Positions 33,032 to 43,352 of a stretch of DNA of 64,000 bases are shown here, piece after piece. Location of the stretch: positions 17,501,346 through 17,565,345 of the forward strand of contig NC_066342.1 of assembly GCF_022539315.1 (NCBI RefSeq), in the 5' to 3' direction. This stretch comes from Serinus canaria. Taxonomy: Eukaryota > Chordata > Aves > Passeriformes > Fringillidae. The notes below the pieces were generated by a model. It was not told the DNA's origin. It saw nothing but the letters and a program-made list of their open reading frames with translations, and ran no database searches. Each line of letters starts with the position of its first letter. The stretch's first letter is position 1. The translations under genes and the position numbers were made by a program.

Positions 33032-34225
33032 CTAGCTGGGCCGCTGCGTGTTCCCAGTGGGAGGAGGTTGGATACGGCCCGGCTGCCCCCTCCCTCTCCC
33101 GTTTCCCTGATGCCTGGATCTGCATTCCTTAGCTACATGCCCCTTCCTTCCACATGCCCAGCATGGCCCCCTAGGTTTTCCCTGGCGTGGTAGAGCAGCT
33201 GCTGGTGGGCGTCCTGACTGGGGGCAGTTTATTGCCACGTGCCCAGCCTGGCCACACTTAAAGCATGCCATGACACTCGTTATTGCAGTGTGAACTGCTG
33301 CTTGGATGGGAGCTAGGTGTTCTTCCTTTGCAACATGTCTGATCATGGCAGCTATATTAGACCCCTGCGGCAGTGATCTTAAAATGTCCTTGGTGGCTGA
33401 GTTACATTGTTGGCATAGGCACTCTGCCAGCACTGGACCTTTTGCCTCTGAGGGTAATGTCGAGGCGTCCAAGGCTGCCTGCAGACGGTCCACAAATTGA
33501 GTGAAACTTTCACTCTCACTCTGCTTTATTGTGGACCAAGGCGACGGTTTGGCTATTACTTTGGAAGCAACACGGATGGCTTCTCGGGCTGCACGAGTCG
33601 TCGTCATAACCTCATGTGCCCGTAAGCCCTCTGCCTGTGCCTGGGGGGTGATCATTGTAGGGTCTGTTCCCATTAGCCTCTGTATGCTGGAGCAGTGCAG
33701 TGGATGGTCTGCTCCTGTTACCAGGACTAGCTGTTTAATACAGTTATCCTCCCATTCTTGTTTAAAAACGATCATCCCTGCCCTGTCAAAAATCATTTGG
33801 CACATCTGCCTAATGTCAAAAGGTAACATGTCGTTTTCCCCAAAGACGCCATCAATAAGTGTTGAAACCATGGCAGAATTAATCCCCCTATCTGCGATTG
33901 CTTTAATAATTGCCTGCACGTCTTTCGGGTTTACCGGGGAATAGGTCCTTTGGTTTCCGCCGGCCCCCCCCACGCAGACCGGAAACACCAGTTTCGCTGA
34001 TGGAGTCCATTCAGCACAAGCTATTTTTATTTTGCGCCAGTCTGTAAGCGGGGTTCGATCTTTCTCCGGTATCCCCTTTACCCATGCAGGGGCGCTGTGG
34101 TTAGTTGCCTTATGAGCTGCTTCTCTTCTTCTGTTATAACTCGAATCCGAGTTGGAACCCCCCAATCCCCTCCCAAGTTCAGAGCTAGAGTACGTGTTGC
34201 AGTCGGAAGTCGACTGCTCGGACAC
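33032..34225 (-). pseudogene. gag: Alpha-like provirus gag, capsid and nucleocapsid
   Basis: Open for 397 codons, but the start shown is only the first Met of this frame; upstream gag lies in other frames. The capsid has a major homology region (SESFTQFVDRLQAAL, about residues 216-230). The nucleocapsid has two CCHC knuckles, CFKCGQAGHVAINC and CWACGRKGHVAKEC, followed by a basic tail. It ends at TAG 33032-33034, before protease. Confidence 0.9.
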
Positions 34226-35028
34226 TTCTGGGCTGCTCTGCCTTTTTCTCGGTCTCTGACCCAGCCACCTTCTTGCTGGGGTCAGACCGTTCCGTCCCTC
34301 TGGGGTCCCCCCACCTCCTGCTGGGGGAGGTCCGTGCCCTATAAGGACCTAATGTGAACTGAGCGCTCGGATTGGTCATACACTCCTCCGCGGGGGCCGC
34401 CCCGTCCTCCCGCTCATCTGCGCATGCATTGTTAAGCGGGCTGACTCCATTTCCACCCGCCGCGCCTTCATTTCCACCCTGAACACGCGTTCTGGCGCCA
34501 TTTTCAAATGCATATGGAGGTGGTGCGCTTTTATCCACCCCTTCGGGGTCTGGCGATTTCACTGCCTCCCGCGCCTCCTCCGTGAGTCCCTGCCAAAACG
34601 ACCGCGCGTCTTCCTTCCCTTTCTGGTGGTAAGCCGGTTTGCTGGGGGGGGTCCAGCATTCGCTGTTTCTCGCCGCCGGTTTGCTCTAAGTCCTCTGCGG
34701 TCTGCGTTGCAGCGCCCACCCCCAACTACGACGTGGCCAGCAACCACGCTTTCGCGGCACTCCAGGTCTCCTGTTCCTCCCTGGCCTTTTGCAGAGCTTG
34801 CACAACTCGGCCTCATGATTTAAGAGCCTTCCCTGAGCCAGAGGACATGGTTTCCTCGGCGAGAACCTTAGTACAATTATCACATTTCTCCGAATGGAGG
34901 ATATCCACGGGGCTATCTATTGCCCCCAGCTTAATGAGTCTCGGTATAGCGAGACATAAATCTTTTAGCTTACATTCTATACCACACTGAGCATGCATCT
35001 GAGTTACGTCCCTCGCGATTGCTTCCAT
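34185..35028 (-). pseudogene. gag: Alpha-like provirus gag, matrix and late-domain region
   Basis: The ATG at 35028 opens a matrix-like N terminus (MEAIARDV...) that stops at TGA 34813. The same frame continues past it and past a TAG at 34736-34738 to about 34531. The PPPY late motif (34512-34523) is read in another frame (34562-34185), and the capsid frame begins near 34225. The region therefore carries two in-frame stops and at least two frameshifts, one plausibly in the C-run near 34650. Only the pieces can be read; no intact Gag can be made. Confidence 0.82.
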
Positions 35029-35127
35029 GTCCCTCGCTGGTCCGGGGGCATCCCCCCCGCTGCACTAGACCCGCTGTGCAGCCGCCGGTCCCTGTCCAAG
35101 CGATCCCCGAACTCCGGGTGTTTGATT

Positions 35128-35145
35128 CCTGGAGTTTTGGCACCA
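35128..35145 (-). promoter_or_regulatory. Primer binding site
   Basis: Minus strand TGGTGCCAAAACTCCAGG begins two bases after the 5' LTR end, as expected for pairing with a tRNA 3' CCA end. I could not assign the tRNA confidently; it does not look like the tryptophan tRNA site used by avian leukosis viruses. Confidence 0.7.
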
Positions 35146-35147
35146 GT

Positions 35148-35441
35148 TGTTGCGGTTTCGGCGTGGTGGCCTGGTTCCGGGCACTGGCACAGTGACCCAA
35201 ACCCGACAGGGTCACTCGGTCCACTGCTACATACACCAATGTGGTGGACAGCAAAATGGCGTTTATTGAAGGGTCTCAGGGGTACTTATGGCTCTGGCAG
35301 TCTGTGTCATTTACTTTGCTCATGTCCGGCTGGGTGTGGCCGGGTATGGAGCAAGGGTCTGACTGCAGGGTGAGCAGGAGGCTTCCTGCCTACGTGTACA
35401 GCCCGGGATCTTCCGCTCGCCATATCCCTAACTCTTCCACA
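35148..35441 (-). mobile_element. 5' LTR of the alpha-like provirus
   Basis: 294 bp, collinear with 27578-27871 without gaps, differing at about 18 positions by eye. It carries the same TTCAATAAACGCC region. Confidence 0.95.
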
Positions 35442-36479
35442 GCAGAGCAATTTCTAAAGTTTTTCGGGTGCAAGGGAATTTATGAACTGGCAAGACAGGA
35501 GGTACAAGGCTGTTTGATTTGTCAAAAGATAAACAAATCAAGAGCCAGGAAGGCTGCCTTGGGGAGTCGCCCCATTGCGTACGGGCCATTTGAAAGAATT
35601 CGTGATTTTACTGAATCACCAAAAGTGGGAAGGTTCAAATTTCTATTGGTGATTGTGGATAAATTGACTCATTGGGTATAAACCTTCCCCAGCTCTCGTG
35701 CAACGGCCCAGACGGTGGCCAGAAAATTACTGGAGGAGATTGTACCCCAATATGGGGTAGTGAATTACATTGATTTGGATCAGGGAACACATTTTACAAC
35801 AAAGGTTTTTAAGCAAATGGCTAAAGCTTTGGGCATTCAGTGGGAGCACCATACTCCGTGGAACCCCCAGAGTTCAGGACATGTGGAAAGAATGAATCAA
35901 ACTTTGAAGGCACAGGTATCAAAATTGATTTTGGGGACAAAGATCTCCTGGTTGAAGTGTCTGCCTTTGGCTTTGCTTAATATCCGAACCATGCCTCATT
36001 CAGAGACGGGGCTCTCACCATTCAAAATGCTGTATGGAATGCCATAGAAGCATGGAATGCCGGTGGGACACCCCAGATTTGAGGATGGTTAGATTCAACC
36101 ATACCTGGTTGCGATCAACAGAAACATACAGGAATTTTGAACACAGGGAATAGTGACACAGAGTGCTCCTCTGGGGTTCACTATTCACAAAATTCAGCCT
36201 GGGGACAAGGTGTTTGTGAAAGTGTGGAAAGAGGCACCACTCTCTCCTCACTGGGAAGGTCCTTTTCTTGTGCTCCTGACAACAGACACAGCCATTCAGA
36301 CAGCAGAGAAGGGCTGGACACACGCGTCTAGGGTGAAGAAAGCCAAGCAGCAGGAGGAAGCACCTGACTGGAGGGTCACTTCTTCCCCTGGCGACTTGAA
36401 GATCAGACTCCAACGTCCTCATAAACGACAAACAATGAGTGGATCAGTTGTATACTGTCAGATTGTGTATGCGATCCGT
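35442..36479 (+). pseudogene. pol: Gamma integrase, remainder
   Basis: Resumes after the GCAGAG duplication. The zinc domain closes with CLICQK (about 35512), and the catalytic residues appear in DFTESP (about 35608), DLDQGTHF (about 35777) and HVERMNQ (about 35881). Stops in this frame are TAA 35679, TAG 36045, TAG 36090 and TGA 36138. The C-terminal SH3-like domain follows with GDKVFVKVW ... WEGPFLVLL (about 36200-36270), the GPY/F type typical of gammaretroviruses. Dead gene. Confidence 0.88.
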
Positions 36480-36710
36480 TTGTACACTTTAAGTGTGAAT
36501 ATTGTCAAGGGGTTTTTGTGATTCATTGCAGAAGGGGGCAGAGGCCGAAAGGACTGTGCACTCAGTGTTTGGAAGAGGAACTAGAATTGACTGGTCGTAT
36601 CCTGACCTTAGCCACAAGTCTGAGTATCATTTAATTAGATTCTCAGGAATGGTTTCGTATTTTTCAAAACCGAGTGCATTGGAAGCTTAGGTCCCAAGCA
36701 GAAATTCTGG

Positions 36711-37195
36711 ATGTGGAGTGCCGGAAATCCATCAGGGTCCCTTGCAGTTCCCATGCAATCAGGGTGTCTCGGTGGGGTGCCTTTAGGAGGTGGTATGCGG
36801 CTAGGTCTGAGGGCGTCTTCCCTGAAGAGAACTCCTGCTGCCACAAAGATGGTCTTCCTTGCTGCTGGTGGCACCCCACGGGGAGGAGGCAAAGGCAGAG
36901 GAGTACGCCTACTGGGAATGCTGATTGGCCTGAGCCTAGCCATGTGCGGGACGCAGAGTCTGAGCATTGAGGTCCCCAGGAAAAACGGAAGCCCCATAGT
37001 CAAGTGTGGAAATTGCACTCAAGTGGTCCGAGTCGCAGGGGACGGTGGATCCTCAACATACCAAGCCCTGGAGGATTGCCCGAACGGAACTAGCAGGTAC
37101 TGTTGGAAAAATGGTACTCAGGTGAAATTGTGTGAATTGGAAAGCGGGACTTGGTGCATCAATCCTGAGGCAGGGTTAAGGAATGGGCAGTCAAA
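36711..37195 (+). pseudogene. env: Gamma provirus env, N-terminal fragment
   Basis: Starts in or just after the pol end; the signal peptide is best read from the ATG at 36846, with core LLGMLIGLSLAMC. The surface-subunit start that follows has several cysteines and N-x-S/T sites (NCT, NGT, NVT). It is cut at 37196 by LTR-B; the rest of the surface subunit, the whole transmembrane subunit and U3 of the 3' LTR are missing. Confidence 0.8.
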
Positions 37196-37579
37196 TGTTA
37201 CGTCATTTTCTGGGGTTCCAGGATGAGGGAAGAGATGAGACAGTTGACTCCATGCACCAGAAGGCTTGATTTATTATCATATGATATATAAGATATAAAA
37301 ACTATACTAAAAGAATAGAGCTAGAGATTTCACTACCAAGGCTATGCTAAGAATAGAAAAGAATGTGTAAACGAAAAGTCTTCTCAGCCCGAGACACTGG
37401 ACAGGTGTTCTGTGATAGGCCCCTAACTGGAAACAGTCCGACGGGGCCAATCACAGACCTTCCCGTCGCATTCCACAGCAGCAGATAAGAATTGTTTACA
37501 GTTTGTTCCTGAGGCCTCTCAGCTCTCAGGAGAGGAAAATTTCTAAGTAAAGGATTTTTCATAAACTATGTCAGTGACA
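37196..37579 (-). mobile_element. LTR-B, minus copy (384 bp)
   Basis: Minus strand starts TGTCACTGACATAG and ends GACGTAACA. It contains TTTATATATC-like promoter sequence and an AATAAATCAAGCC signal. It is preceded on its own strand by a purine-rich AAAAAAGGGTGAGA (37580-37594), so it looks like the 3' LTR of a minus-strand element. A plus-strand copy lies at 38438-38793. Confidence 0.85.
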
Positions 37580-38437
37580 TCTCACCCTTTTTTATTTTAG
37601 TAAATTAAAAAGAAAAATGTTTGCAACTTCATCTGCTGGACCAAGCAGAGGAAAGAACAAACATCTGAGAGGCATTTTTTGTTATGTTTGGCAATCAAAA
37701 TTTCAATCAAATGCTGGTGTGGAACCATCAGGGAAATTCTTCACCTGCAGAACACCAAATTCCCATCACATCACCAAAACAATCTTAAAATAGAAGAAAA
37801 TGCAAAAACAGTTCAAGGGAAATTCATTGCTTCAAGTCCAAACAGCTGAGTTTCAGGAAAAAGTCCAAACTGAAGATGTTCCTCTTTGACATTGCTGAAA
37901 GTCCCTTTCTTTCCTGAAACAGGCTTGCAAAAATTTTGAGCTGCTAGCTCTTTCAACTCTTTTTATTTAATTTTTTTTTTTTTTTTTTTTTTGAAAGAGA
38001 AGCAGCAGAGAGAGAGAGACCACTGAGACCCCAAACAGGCTGGTCCACCAGCCACCGTTTGCAGGGGGCCCTGGCCCCAGTGGAAGGAACAGGGACCCCA
38101 GACCTGGCTCACAGAAAGGTGGGCCAGGTCCCGACGGGGGAAACAAAGCCCCCAAACCCAACAGGTGCTGGCCGGGCGGAGGCCCTGGCCCAGGGAACCG
38201 AGCCAAATGGCCCAGACCCGGCCCACGGAGCGGGCTCTGTGTTCTCTCAACCCGGCACACAGCTGCCGATACCAGGGCAGCACGAGTGACCGAACGCTTC
38301 ATCCCCGCTGAACCAGTGCAGACCAGCAGCTGGGGAAGAAAAGCTTTCCCAGGGACCAACACCCCAGATCTGGGGGTGCTTTGTCCCCACAGCAAATGAG
38401 CGATGCTCACATTTCACTGTGTCTCCTGCCTCTGCAG
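37580..38437. other. Sequence between the inverted LTR-B copies
   Basis: Polypurine tract at 37580-37594 (minus). About 400 bp of A-rich sequence, a poly(T) run at 37970-37992 and GC-rich sequence to 38437 follow. No protein is recognisable. It may be internal sequence of the LTR-B element or material captured between two LTR-B copies. Confidence 0.5.
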
Positions 38438-38793
38438 AGACTTAGGATTTTTCCTCTCCTGAGAGCTGAGAGGCCTCAGGAACAAACTGTAAACAATTCT
38501 TATCTGCTGCTGTGGAATGCGACAGGAAGGTCTGTGATTGGCCCCGTCAAACTGTTTCCAATTAAGAGCCAATGACAGTTCACCTGGCCGGCCGGTCTCG
38601 GTCTGGGAGAAGACCTTGGTTTACATTCCTTTTCTATTCTTAGCTTAGCCTTGTAGTGAAATCCTTCTCTCTATTCTTTTAGTATAGTTTTTATATATTA
38701 TCTATCATATAATAATAAATCAAGCCTTGTGATACATGGAGTCAACTTTGTCGTCTCTTCCCTCATCCTGGGACCCCTGTGAACGAGGTAACA
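38438..38793 (+). mobile_element. LTR-B, plus copy, 5'-truncated
   Basis: Inverted match of 37196-37545 from ACTTAG to GGTAACA, with TAATAATAAATCAAGCC and GTCTCTTCCCTCATCC. The first about 30-60 bp of the LTR are absent. The gamma 3' LTR resumes exactly at CCAGGCAGAATAAAC. Confidence 0.85.
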
Positions 38794-39024
38794 CCAGGCA
38801 GAATAAACTTTATATAAGCTGGATACCTGGAGCAGTTGGGGTGACACTCTGGGGAGATGCTGACACTACGTCGGCTCGACCTAAGTTCACCCAGTGTCAA
38901 AGTCCGGGGTTGACGCTGTCTTGGCTGTGGCGGTTTTATAATATTTTTTTTTTTTGGTGGTCGATCTAATAAATTTATAAAATATTTTCTATAAATTTGG
39001 CTGCAGAATTGATAATTTATAACA
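38794..39024 (+). mobile_element. 3' LTR remnant of the gamma provirus (R-U5 part only)
   Basis: CCAGGCAGAATAAACTTTAT to ATTTATAACA matches the last about 231 bp of the gamma solo LTRs; U3 is missing. It is followed by the ACCA duplication. Confidence 0.88.
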
Positions 39025-40092
39025 ACCATGAGTGTCCCAGCCACTGCTCTGCAGGGATCACGCGACCATCTGCAAGTCGTGGGCAAGATATTAACTCTTT
39101 CAGTGCTTCAATTCTTCCTCGAATGAGAGAAAAGGACAGAGTGCAGACACATAAAGGAACAACATGAAGACACCAAAGTCAGTGAAGAGAATGTCAAGTC
39201 CCAGATGGGGAGATGAACAGTTCAGATTGATATAAGCAAAGCTAAAGCAAGCAGATGGTGAAGTAGCTGTGATTCCATGAGAAGTTTGAACAGAGTGAGA
39301 GAGAGAGAGAAAGAGAGAAGAGTGATGAAGACCCTTTGCCCCCAGGGAAAAAAGAAGATCTCTGTTCTCAGAGATGAAGATGATCTCAGACATAGATAAA
39401 GAGAACCTTTGTTCTTGAACAGCTCATCTTTAAAATAGTACCCCATAAGCTTACATGGCCCATAAACGCAGCTGTCGGAAAAGCTGTGAAAAGATAGGAG
39501 GGACTACACAATTGCAGGTTTCCCAGGCTGCTGCTATTAGTGGAAATTAAAAGCAACAAGAGAACTGTTTTCTTGTGGAGAAGTCTCCATACTATAACAA
39601 GAGGGAGTTCTCTCCTTAAGTGAACTGAAGAAAGGCTATTCTAGAGGTGATAAACTGACTGAATTATTTCTGTACATTGTGAGTGGGAAAGAAAATTTTG
39701 TAGCTGAAAGGAGAAGTGTTCTAAAGGTTTTATTCTGATTCTTATTATTCTTTTTTTTTTTAGTTACTGTTAATAAACTTTTCTTTATACCCTTTTAAAG
39801 CTTGGAGCCTGCTTTGCCTTCCTCCTAATCCTATCTCACAGCCAGAAATGAGTGGATAATTCTGGTGAGTGCATTGGCGTTTGACCAGAGCTAGACCTAC
39901 CACATTAATTGGTGGATTGGCTGGGAAATCTAAAATTGGCAAACCAAAACCACTACACTCATCCATCACATAAAATGGTTATCCAGCTATGTGCTGGACA
40001 TTTTTTCCAGAAGGTTTTGTGAGATTATCCAGAGCTTTGCTGAAGTCCAAAAAGATTACATCTACTGGGTTTCCCAGATCAACTAGGTGGGA

Positions 40093-40782
40093 TGTGCAAG
40101 GACAGTCAGTGGAAAGGGCAAGGGTGGCTTACATTGCAGCTTTGAAGGTTGGCTTGGTGTTTGGTGGCCAAGCAGACAGGGCTGGTGGCAGAGACGAGCC
40201 CTGCAACACTAGAGGGCAGTGTGGCCTTGCTCCACTGCCCTGAAACACAGCTCTGCACAGAGGAAGCAAGTTCTTTTTCAAAAGGCTTTTTCAAAGCAGA
40301 AACCTCACTCCACTGAGACTGCATCTCTCATTTTCTCATGTCAGGTCATGCTGCTCTCCATCCCGCTGTGCCCACCTTGTGCTCAGGGTGCATGTCCAGC
40401 ATGGGGGATCCTGGGACTCGTGGAGAGGAAGGTGTTTCTCTGCACCTGTGACTGAATTGTGTTAGCACTGTGCACTGTCATCAGCCTCAAAGCAGATGTA
40501 GGCCCTGAGCAGAGTGGGATTAAAACTGAAGAGGTCTGTGACCCCCCCCAAGCACCACAGCTGTGAGGGGAATTGGTGCCTAGGGATTAGACATGCCCCA
40601 CAGGCCCAGGTCTCCCTTGCTTGCATCATGACACCTCCTCAACTTTTTTTGGAAATCTCACTATTGCAGATATAATTCTCAACTCCTTGTATTTCCCATA
40701 GGATGCTCTGGCAGGGCTCAAAGTGATACTCCTCACACTGCGGTGTGGTGCTAGATGTGCTGAGGGGTCCTCCCTTTCTATA
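40093..40782. other. Intergenic, with a CTCF-like site
   Basis: Apparently single-copy sequence. The only feature I can point to is the motif at 40206-40219. Confidence 0.45.
40206..40219 (+). promoter_or_regulatory. CTCF-like core motif
   Basis: ACACTAGAGGGCAG matches 13 of 14 positions of CCASYAGRKGGCRS, just to the right of the CR1/LTR nest and outside any LTR. Confidence 0.4.
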
Positions 40783-41231
40783 TGTATAAATGGGTAATGC
40801 AATGGTTGGCTCTCACAATTAAGAGTTGAATATTAAGTGTATGTTAAGTTTTATAGACATATAGTTATGTTATTTTTATATGTTCTCCCCATAGTCCTCT
40901 TTCCTTTCCCCCCTTTGTATTGTTGTTACTAGTCGGGGCATTTAGGGGAGAGAGAGCTCGTTACTAGGAGGCATGGCATGGCAACACCTGACCTCCAATT
41001 AAGTTGTAAGAAAGTGATCACCACCAATGGACAGCAGAGAAAGAGTTGACTGACAAGACTTTGGGAGGGGCCAAGAGTATAAAAAGCAGAGCATCCATTT
41101 TGTACATAAGCACATGGTGGTTGAGTCCTTTGGTCCCAGTGGTGCTCTTTCTCCTTATTCAGTCTTTTGCTGTATTTTTGTAAAAGTTTAATAAGCCTTT
41201 TAAATTTTAAAAGTGAGTGTTGTTTCTCACA
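40783..41231 (+). mobile_element. Solo LTR, family LTR-C, copy 2
   Basis: TGTATAAATGGG start and GTTTCTCACA end; GTATAAAAAGCAGAGC promoter-like box near 41077 and TTTAATAAGCC near 41190. Flanks TATA and TACA suggest a 4-bp duplication with one change. Confidence 0.85.
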
Positions 41232-41411
41232 TACAGAAGATGCTGCTGCCCCGGCAAATGTAGGATGTTCCTCTGAACACCCACATTTCCATTTGTCCAT
41301 ATGCCCCTGTCCTCCATCTACCCTGTTGTTCCCACCACGCTTTGAAGGACATGCCAACCTAAGCACGAGGGAGATGAAGACCATGGTGGTGTCCACTGCT
41401 AGACCATCTCT

Positions 41412-42356
41412 TGTAATAAATGGGTAATGTGATGGTTGACTCTCACAATTAAGAGATAGATATTATGTGTATGCTAAAATATATAGTGATGTTATTATAA
41501 TATGTCCTCCTATAGTCCTCTTTCCCCTCCCCCATGTAATAGCCTTAGTAGTGAGGGCATCTGGGGAGAGCTGGCTTATTACTAGAGGGTGCAGCATAAA
41601 AGCACCTGACCTCTAATCAAGATGTAAGAAAGTAATCTCCACCAATGGATGGCAGAGAAGGAGCTGACTGACAAAACTTTGGGAGGGGTTAAAGGTATAA
41701 AAGGCAGAGCATCCATTTTGTACACATGCACGTGGCTGCTGGTCACGGAGACTCCCAGTGCTGTGATTTTTACTTATTCAGTCCTTTGTTGTATCTTTTG
41801 TTAAGGTTTGTTAGGAAAATTAATCCACAAATATCAGAGGTTTATGTCCAAAAAGGAGACAGAGGAGTCCTTTTACTTTATTTGAATAAAGGGAGAGGCG
41901 ATGGGGCATTCCCCTGGGATCTCTCAAATTTTTGGAGGACACAGCCTCTCTTTTTATCCTAATTTCTCAACCGCATTTCCCTTCTCTCTTTCCCCATTGG
42001 CTGAGGTACTTGAGAGGTACAGACTTCCCAATACGCCTGATACCGAAAATTTCCCTCTAATGGATAACCCTCCCTTTTAATTTTTAATTCCTGTGGAATT
42101 TAGGGGTTTTTCTTCCCCATTGTTTCTTTCATCTTTCAATGTCTAATTTCATTTATCAGCAAACCTAAAGTTTATTTGTAAAAGCAAATATCTTTTTCCA
42201 TTTATCAATCAGTGGAATCCTTCCCATTGTTTCTTTTATCTCCCAGTGCTAGTTTTATCTACCAGCAGACCCACAGCTTGTTTGTAAAGACAAATCCGCT
42301 TTCCTCTCAGGTTTAATAAACCTTCAAAATTTTAAAAGTGAGGGTTGTTTCTCACA
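41412..42356 (+). mobile_element. Solo LTR, family LTR-C, copy 3, interrupted by LTR-D
   Basis: Perfect 4-bp duplication CTCT (41408-41411 and 42357-42360). Own parts are 41412-41808 and 42314-42356, joined at GGTT. It has a GTATAAAAGGCAGAGC box near 41694. Only 180 bp of unrelated sequence separates it from copy 2, in the same orientation. Confidence 0.9.
41809..42309 (-). mobile_element. Solo LTR, family LTR-D, copy 1 (501 bp)
   Basis: TG...CA ends with 4-bp duplication GGTT (41805-41808 and 42310-42313). Minus-strand AATAAAG lies near 41880-41890. Copy 2 is at 57121-57580. Confidence 0.88.
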
Positions 42357-42420
42357 CTCTATTCCTTAGACCCCAGTTTACCAGACACTGGTTTGTGATA
42401 CAAAATAAGATGAATAACGG

Positions 42421-43058
42421 TGTAGTATATAGTAGAGATAATTCATGCTATGTAGGTGTATAAAATATTGTAAGATCCAAATTATGTCTTTGACCACCCT
42501 GGCTGGGAGCAGAGTCTTATTTCCATTCAATTAGTTTCCGGACATCGTTAAGATAATATCAAGTCCGTTAATGTAAGAATGAAACCTTCCTGGGCCATGA
42601 GTGCCAACTTCCCAGGAATGTCTGAGCCGCTCAGGAGAACTTGCACCTGGGGAGATTGCATCTACCAACTCAAGCACCGGTGCCACTCTGTTACATGTGA
42701 AAGAAGGCTATTCTGAAGAAGTTCAGACAGCCATTCAGACATCTGGACTGGCTTTTGTATATTTCTGCATCTGTATGGTCCCAGTTATACATGTGAAGGG
42801 ACACAAAAGAACCTTCTGTCATTTCTGCCTCAGGCAGAATAAACTGTATTTAAGCTAGCGGCATGAAACAGTCGGGGTGGACCACTGAGGAGATGCCGGC
42901 ACTTTGTCAGTCGGATCCAGGTTCACCCAGTGCCGACTTCCAGGGCTGACGCTGCCTTGGCTGTGGTGGTTTTCCGAAATTCTATTTTTGTTGTCGATCT
43001 AATAAATCTTTGTTAAATTTTATTATAAATTTGGCTGCCGATTTGATCATTTATAACA
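42421..43058 (+). mobile_element. Solo LTR, family LTR-gamma, copy 2 (638 bp)
   Basis: TGTAGTATATAG...ATTTATAACA, aligned throughout with copy 1. It carries CAGGCAGAATAAACTG and a GATCTAATAAATC signal. Flanks ACGG and ATGG suggest a 4-bp duplication with one change. It is more diverged from the provirus than copy 1. Confidence 0.88.
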
Positions 43059-43352
43059 ATGGCATTTTGGCTGCTTTGCAGCTTTTCCTTGGGCCAAGCT
43101 GATGGAGGGGTAGACACAAAGTGGTTGAATGGCAGGACTAGGCTGAGCTTACCAATAGGAGGAGGTGAGTTTTGGGTTCATGATCAGGGACTACAATGAG
43201 ATAAGAGAATGGGCGGGCGAGCCAGATGTGTAAGTCTGTTCCTGGGATGATGATGAAGAAAGATTCCCTACTTTGCTTTGAAGGAGTCCACAAGTAGTTT
43301 TAGACCTGAGAAGTGCAGTTTTCTGGGGAATTAACGGATTTGGGTATGGGGA
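43059..43352. other. Spacer between opposed LTR-gamma copies
   Basis: 294 bp without recognisable content. Confidence 0.5.

Larger units (their letters stand above)
27578..35441 (-). mobile_element. Alpharetrovirus-like provirus (7864 bp), inside gamma integrase
   Basis: Two 294-bp LTRs, TG...CA, with a perfect 6-bp duplication GCAGAG (27572-27577 and 35442-35447). Minus-strand order: 5' LTR, primer binding site, gag, pro, pol, env, polypurine tract, 3' LTR. Alpharetroviral traits are a 6-bp duplication, pol reached by the slippery heptamer AAATTTA directly after protease, two zinc knuckles, and protease upstream of that shift. The envelope is gamma-type with a CWLC motif. By eye the LTRs differ at about 18 of 294 positions (about 6%). 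Confidence 0.94.
22497..39024 (+). mobile_element. Gammaretrovirus-like (ERV1) provirus, interrupted
   Basis: Bounded by TGTAGTATATG and ATTTATAACA with a perfect 4-bp duplication ACCA (22493-22496 and 39025-39028). Order on the plus strand: 5' LTR remnant, leader, gag, pro, RT, RNase H, integrase, start of env, LTR-B pair, 3' LTR remnant. The alpha-like provirus splits the integrase at 27578-35447. Gammaretroviral traits are the 4-bp duplication, one CCHC zinc knuckle, gag and pol in one frame separated by TAG, and a GPY/F-type integrase end. Many stops show that it is dead. Confidence 0.92.
21932..39957 (+). mobile_element. LTR-A, copy 5, split by the gamma provirus
   Basis: Left part 21932-22496 starts TGTGGTGGTTTT; right part 39029-39957 ends AAAACCACTACA. 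Outer duplication CTCAT is perfect (21927-21931 and 39958-39962) and CR1 resumes directly after it. The two parts join at ACCA and then read through the family's ACCATCTGCA block, TTAATAAAC signal and end. The provirus inside is therefore younger than this LTR. Confidence 0.93.
19684..40092 (-). mobile_element. CR1 LINE 3' part, split into four pieces
   Basis: Pieces 19684-19848, about 20296-20560, 21547-21931 and 39958-40092 read in order as one 5'-truncated CR1 on the minus strand, about 950 bp. The 3' end at 19684 shows the family's terminal ATTCTATGATTCTATGA repeat. Typical segments include GTGCCAAGCCTGTCTGAGTT and GGCTGCCAGG. The interruptions are an LTR (19849-20295), a 986-bp LTR (duplication CCCAGG) and the LTR-A block (duplication CTCAT). 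It is the oldest layer of the nest. Confidence 0.92.
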
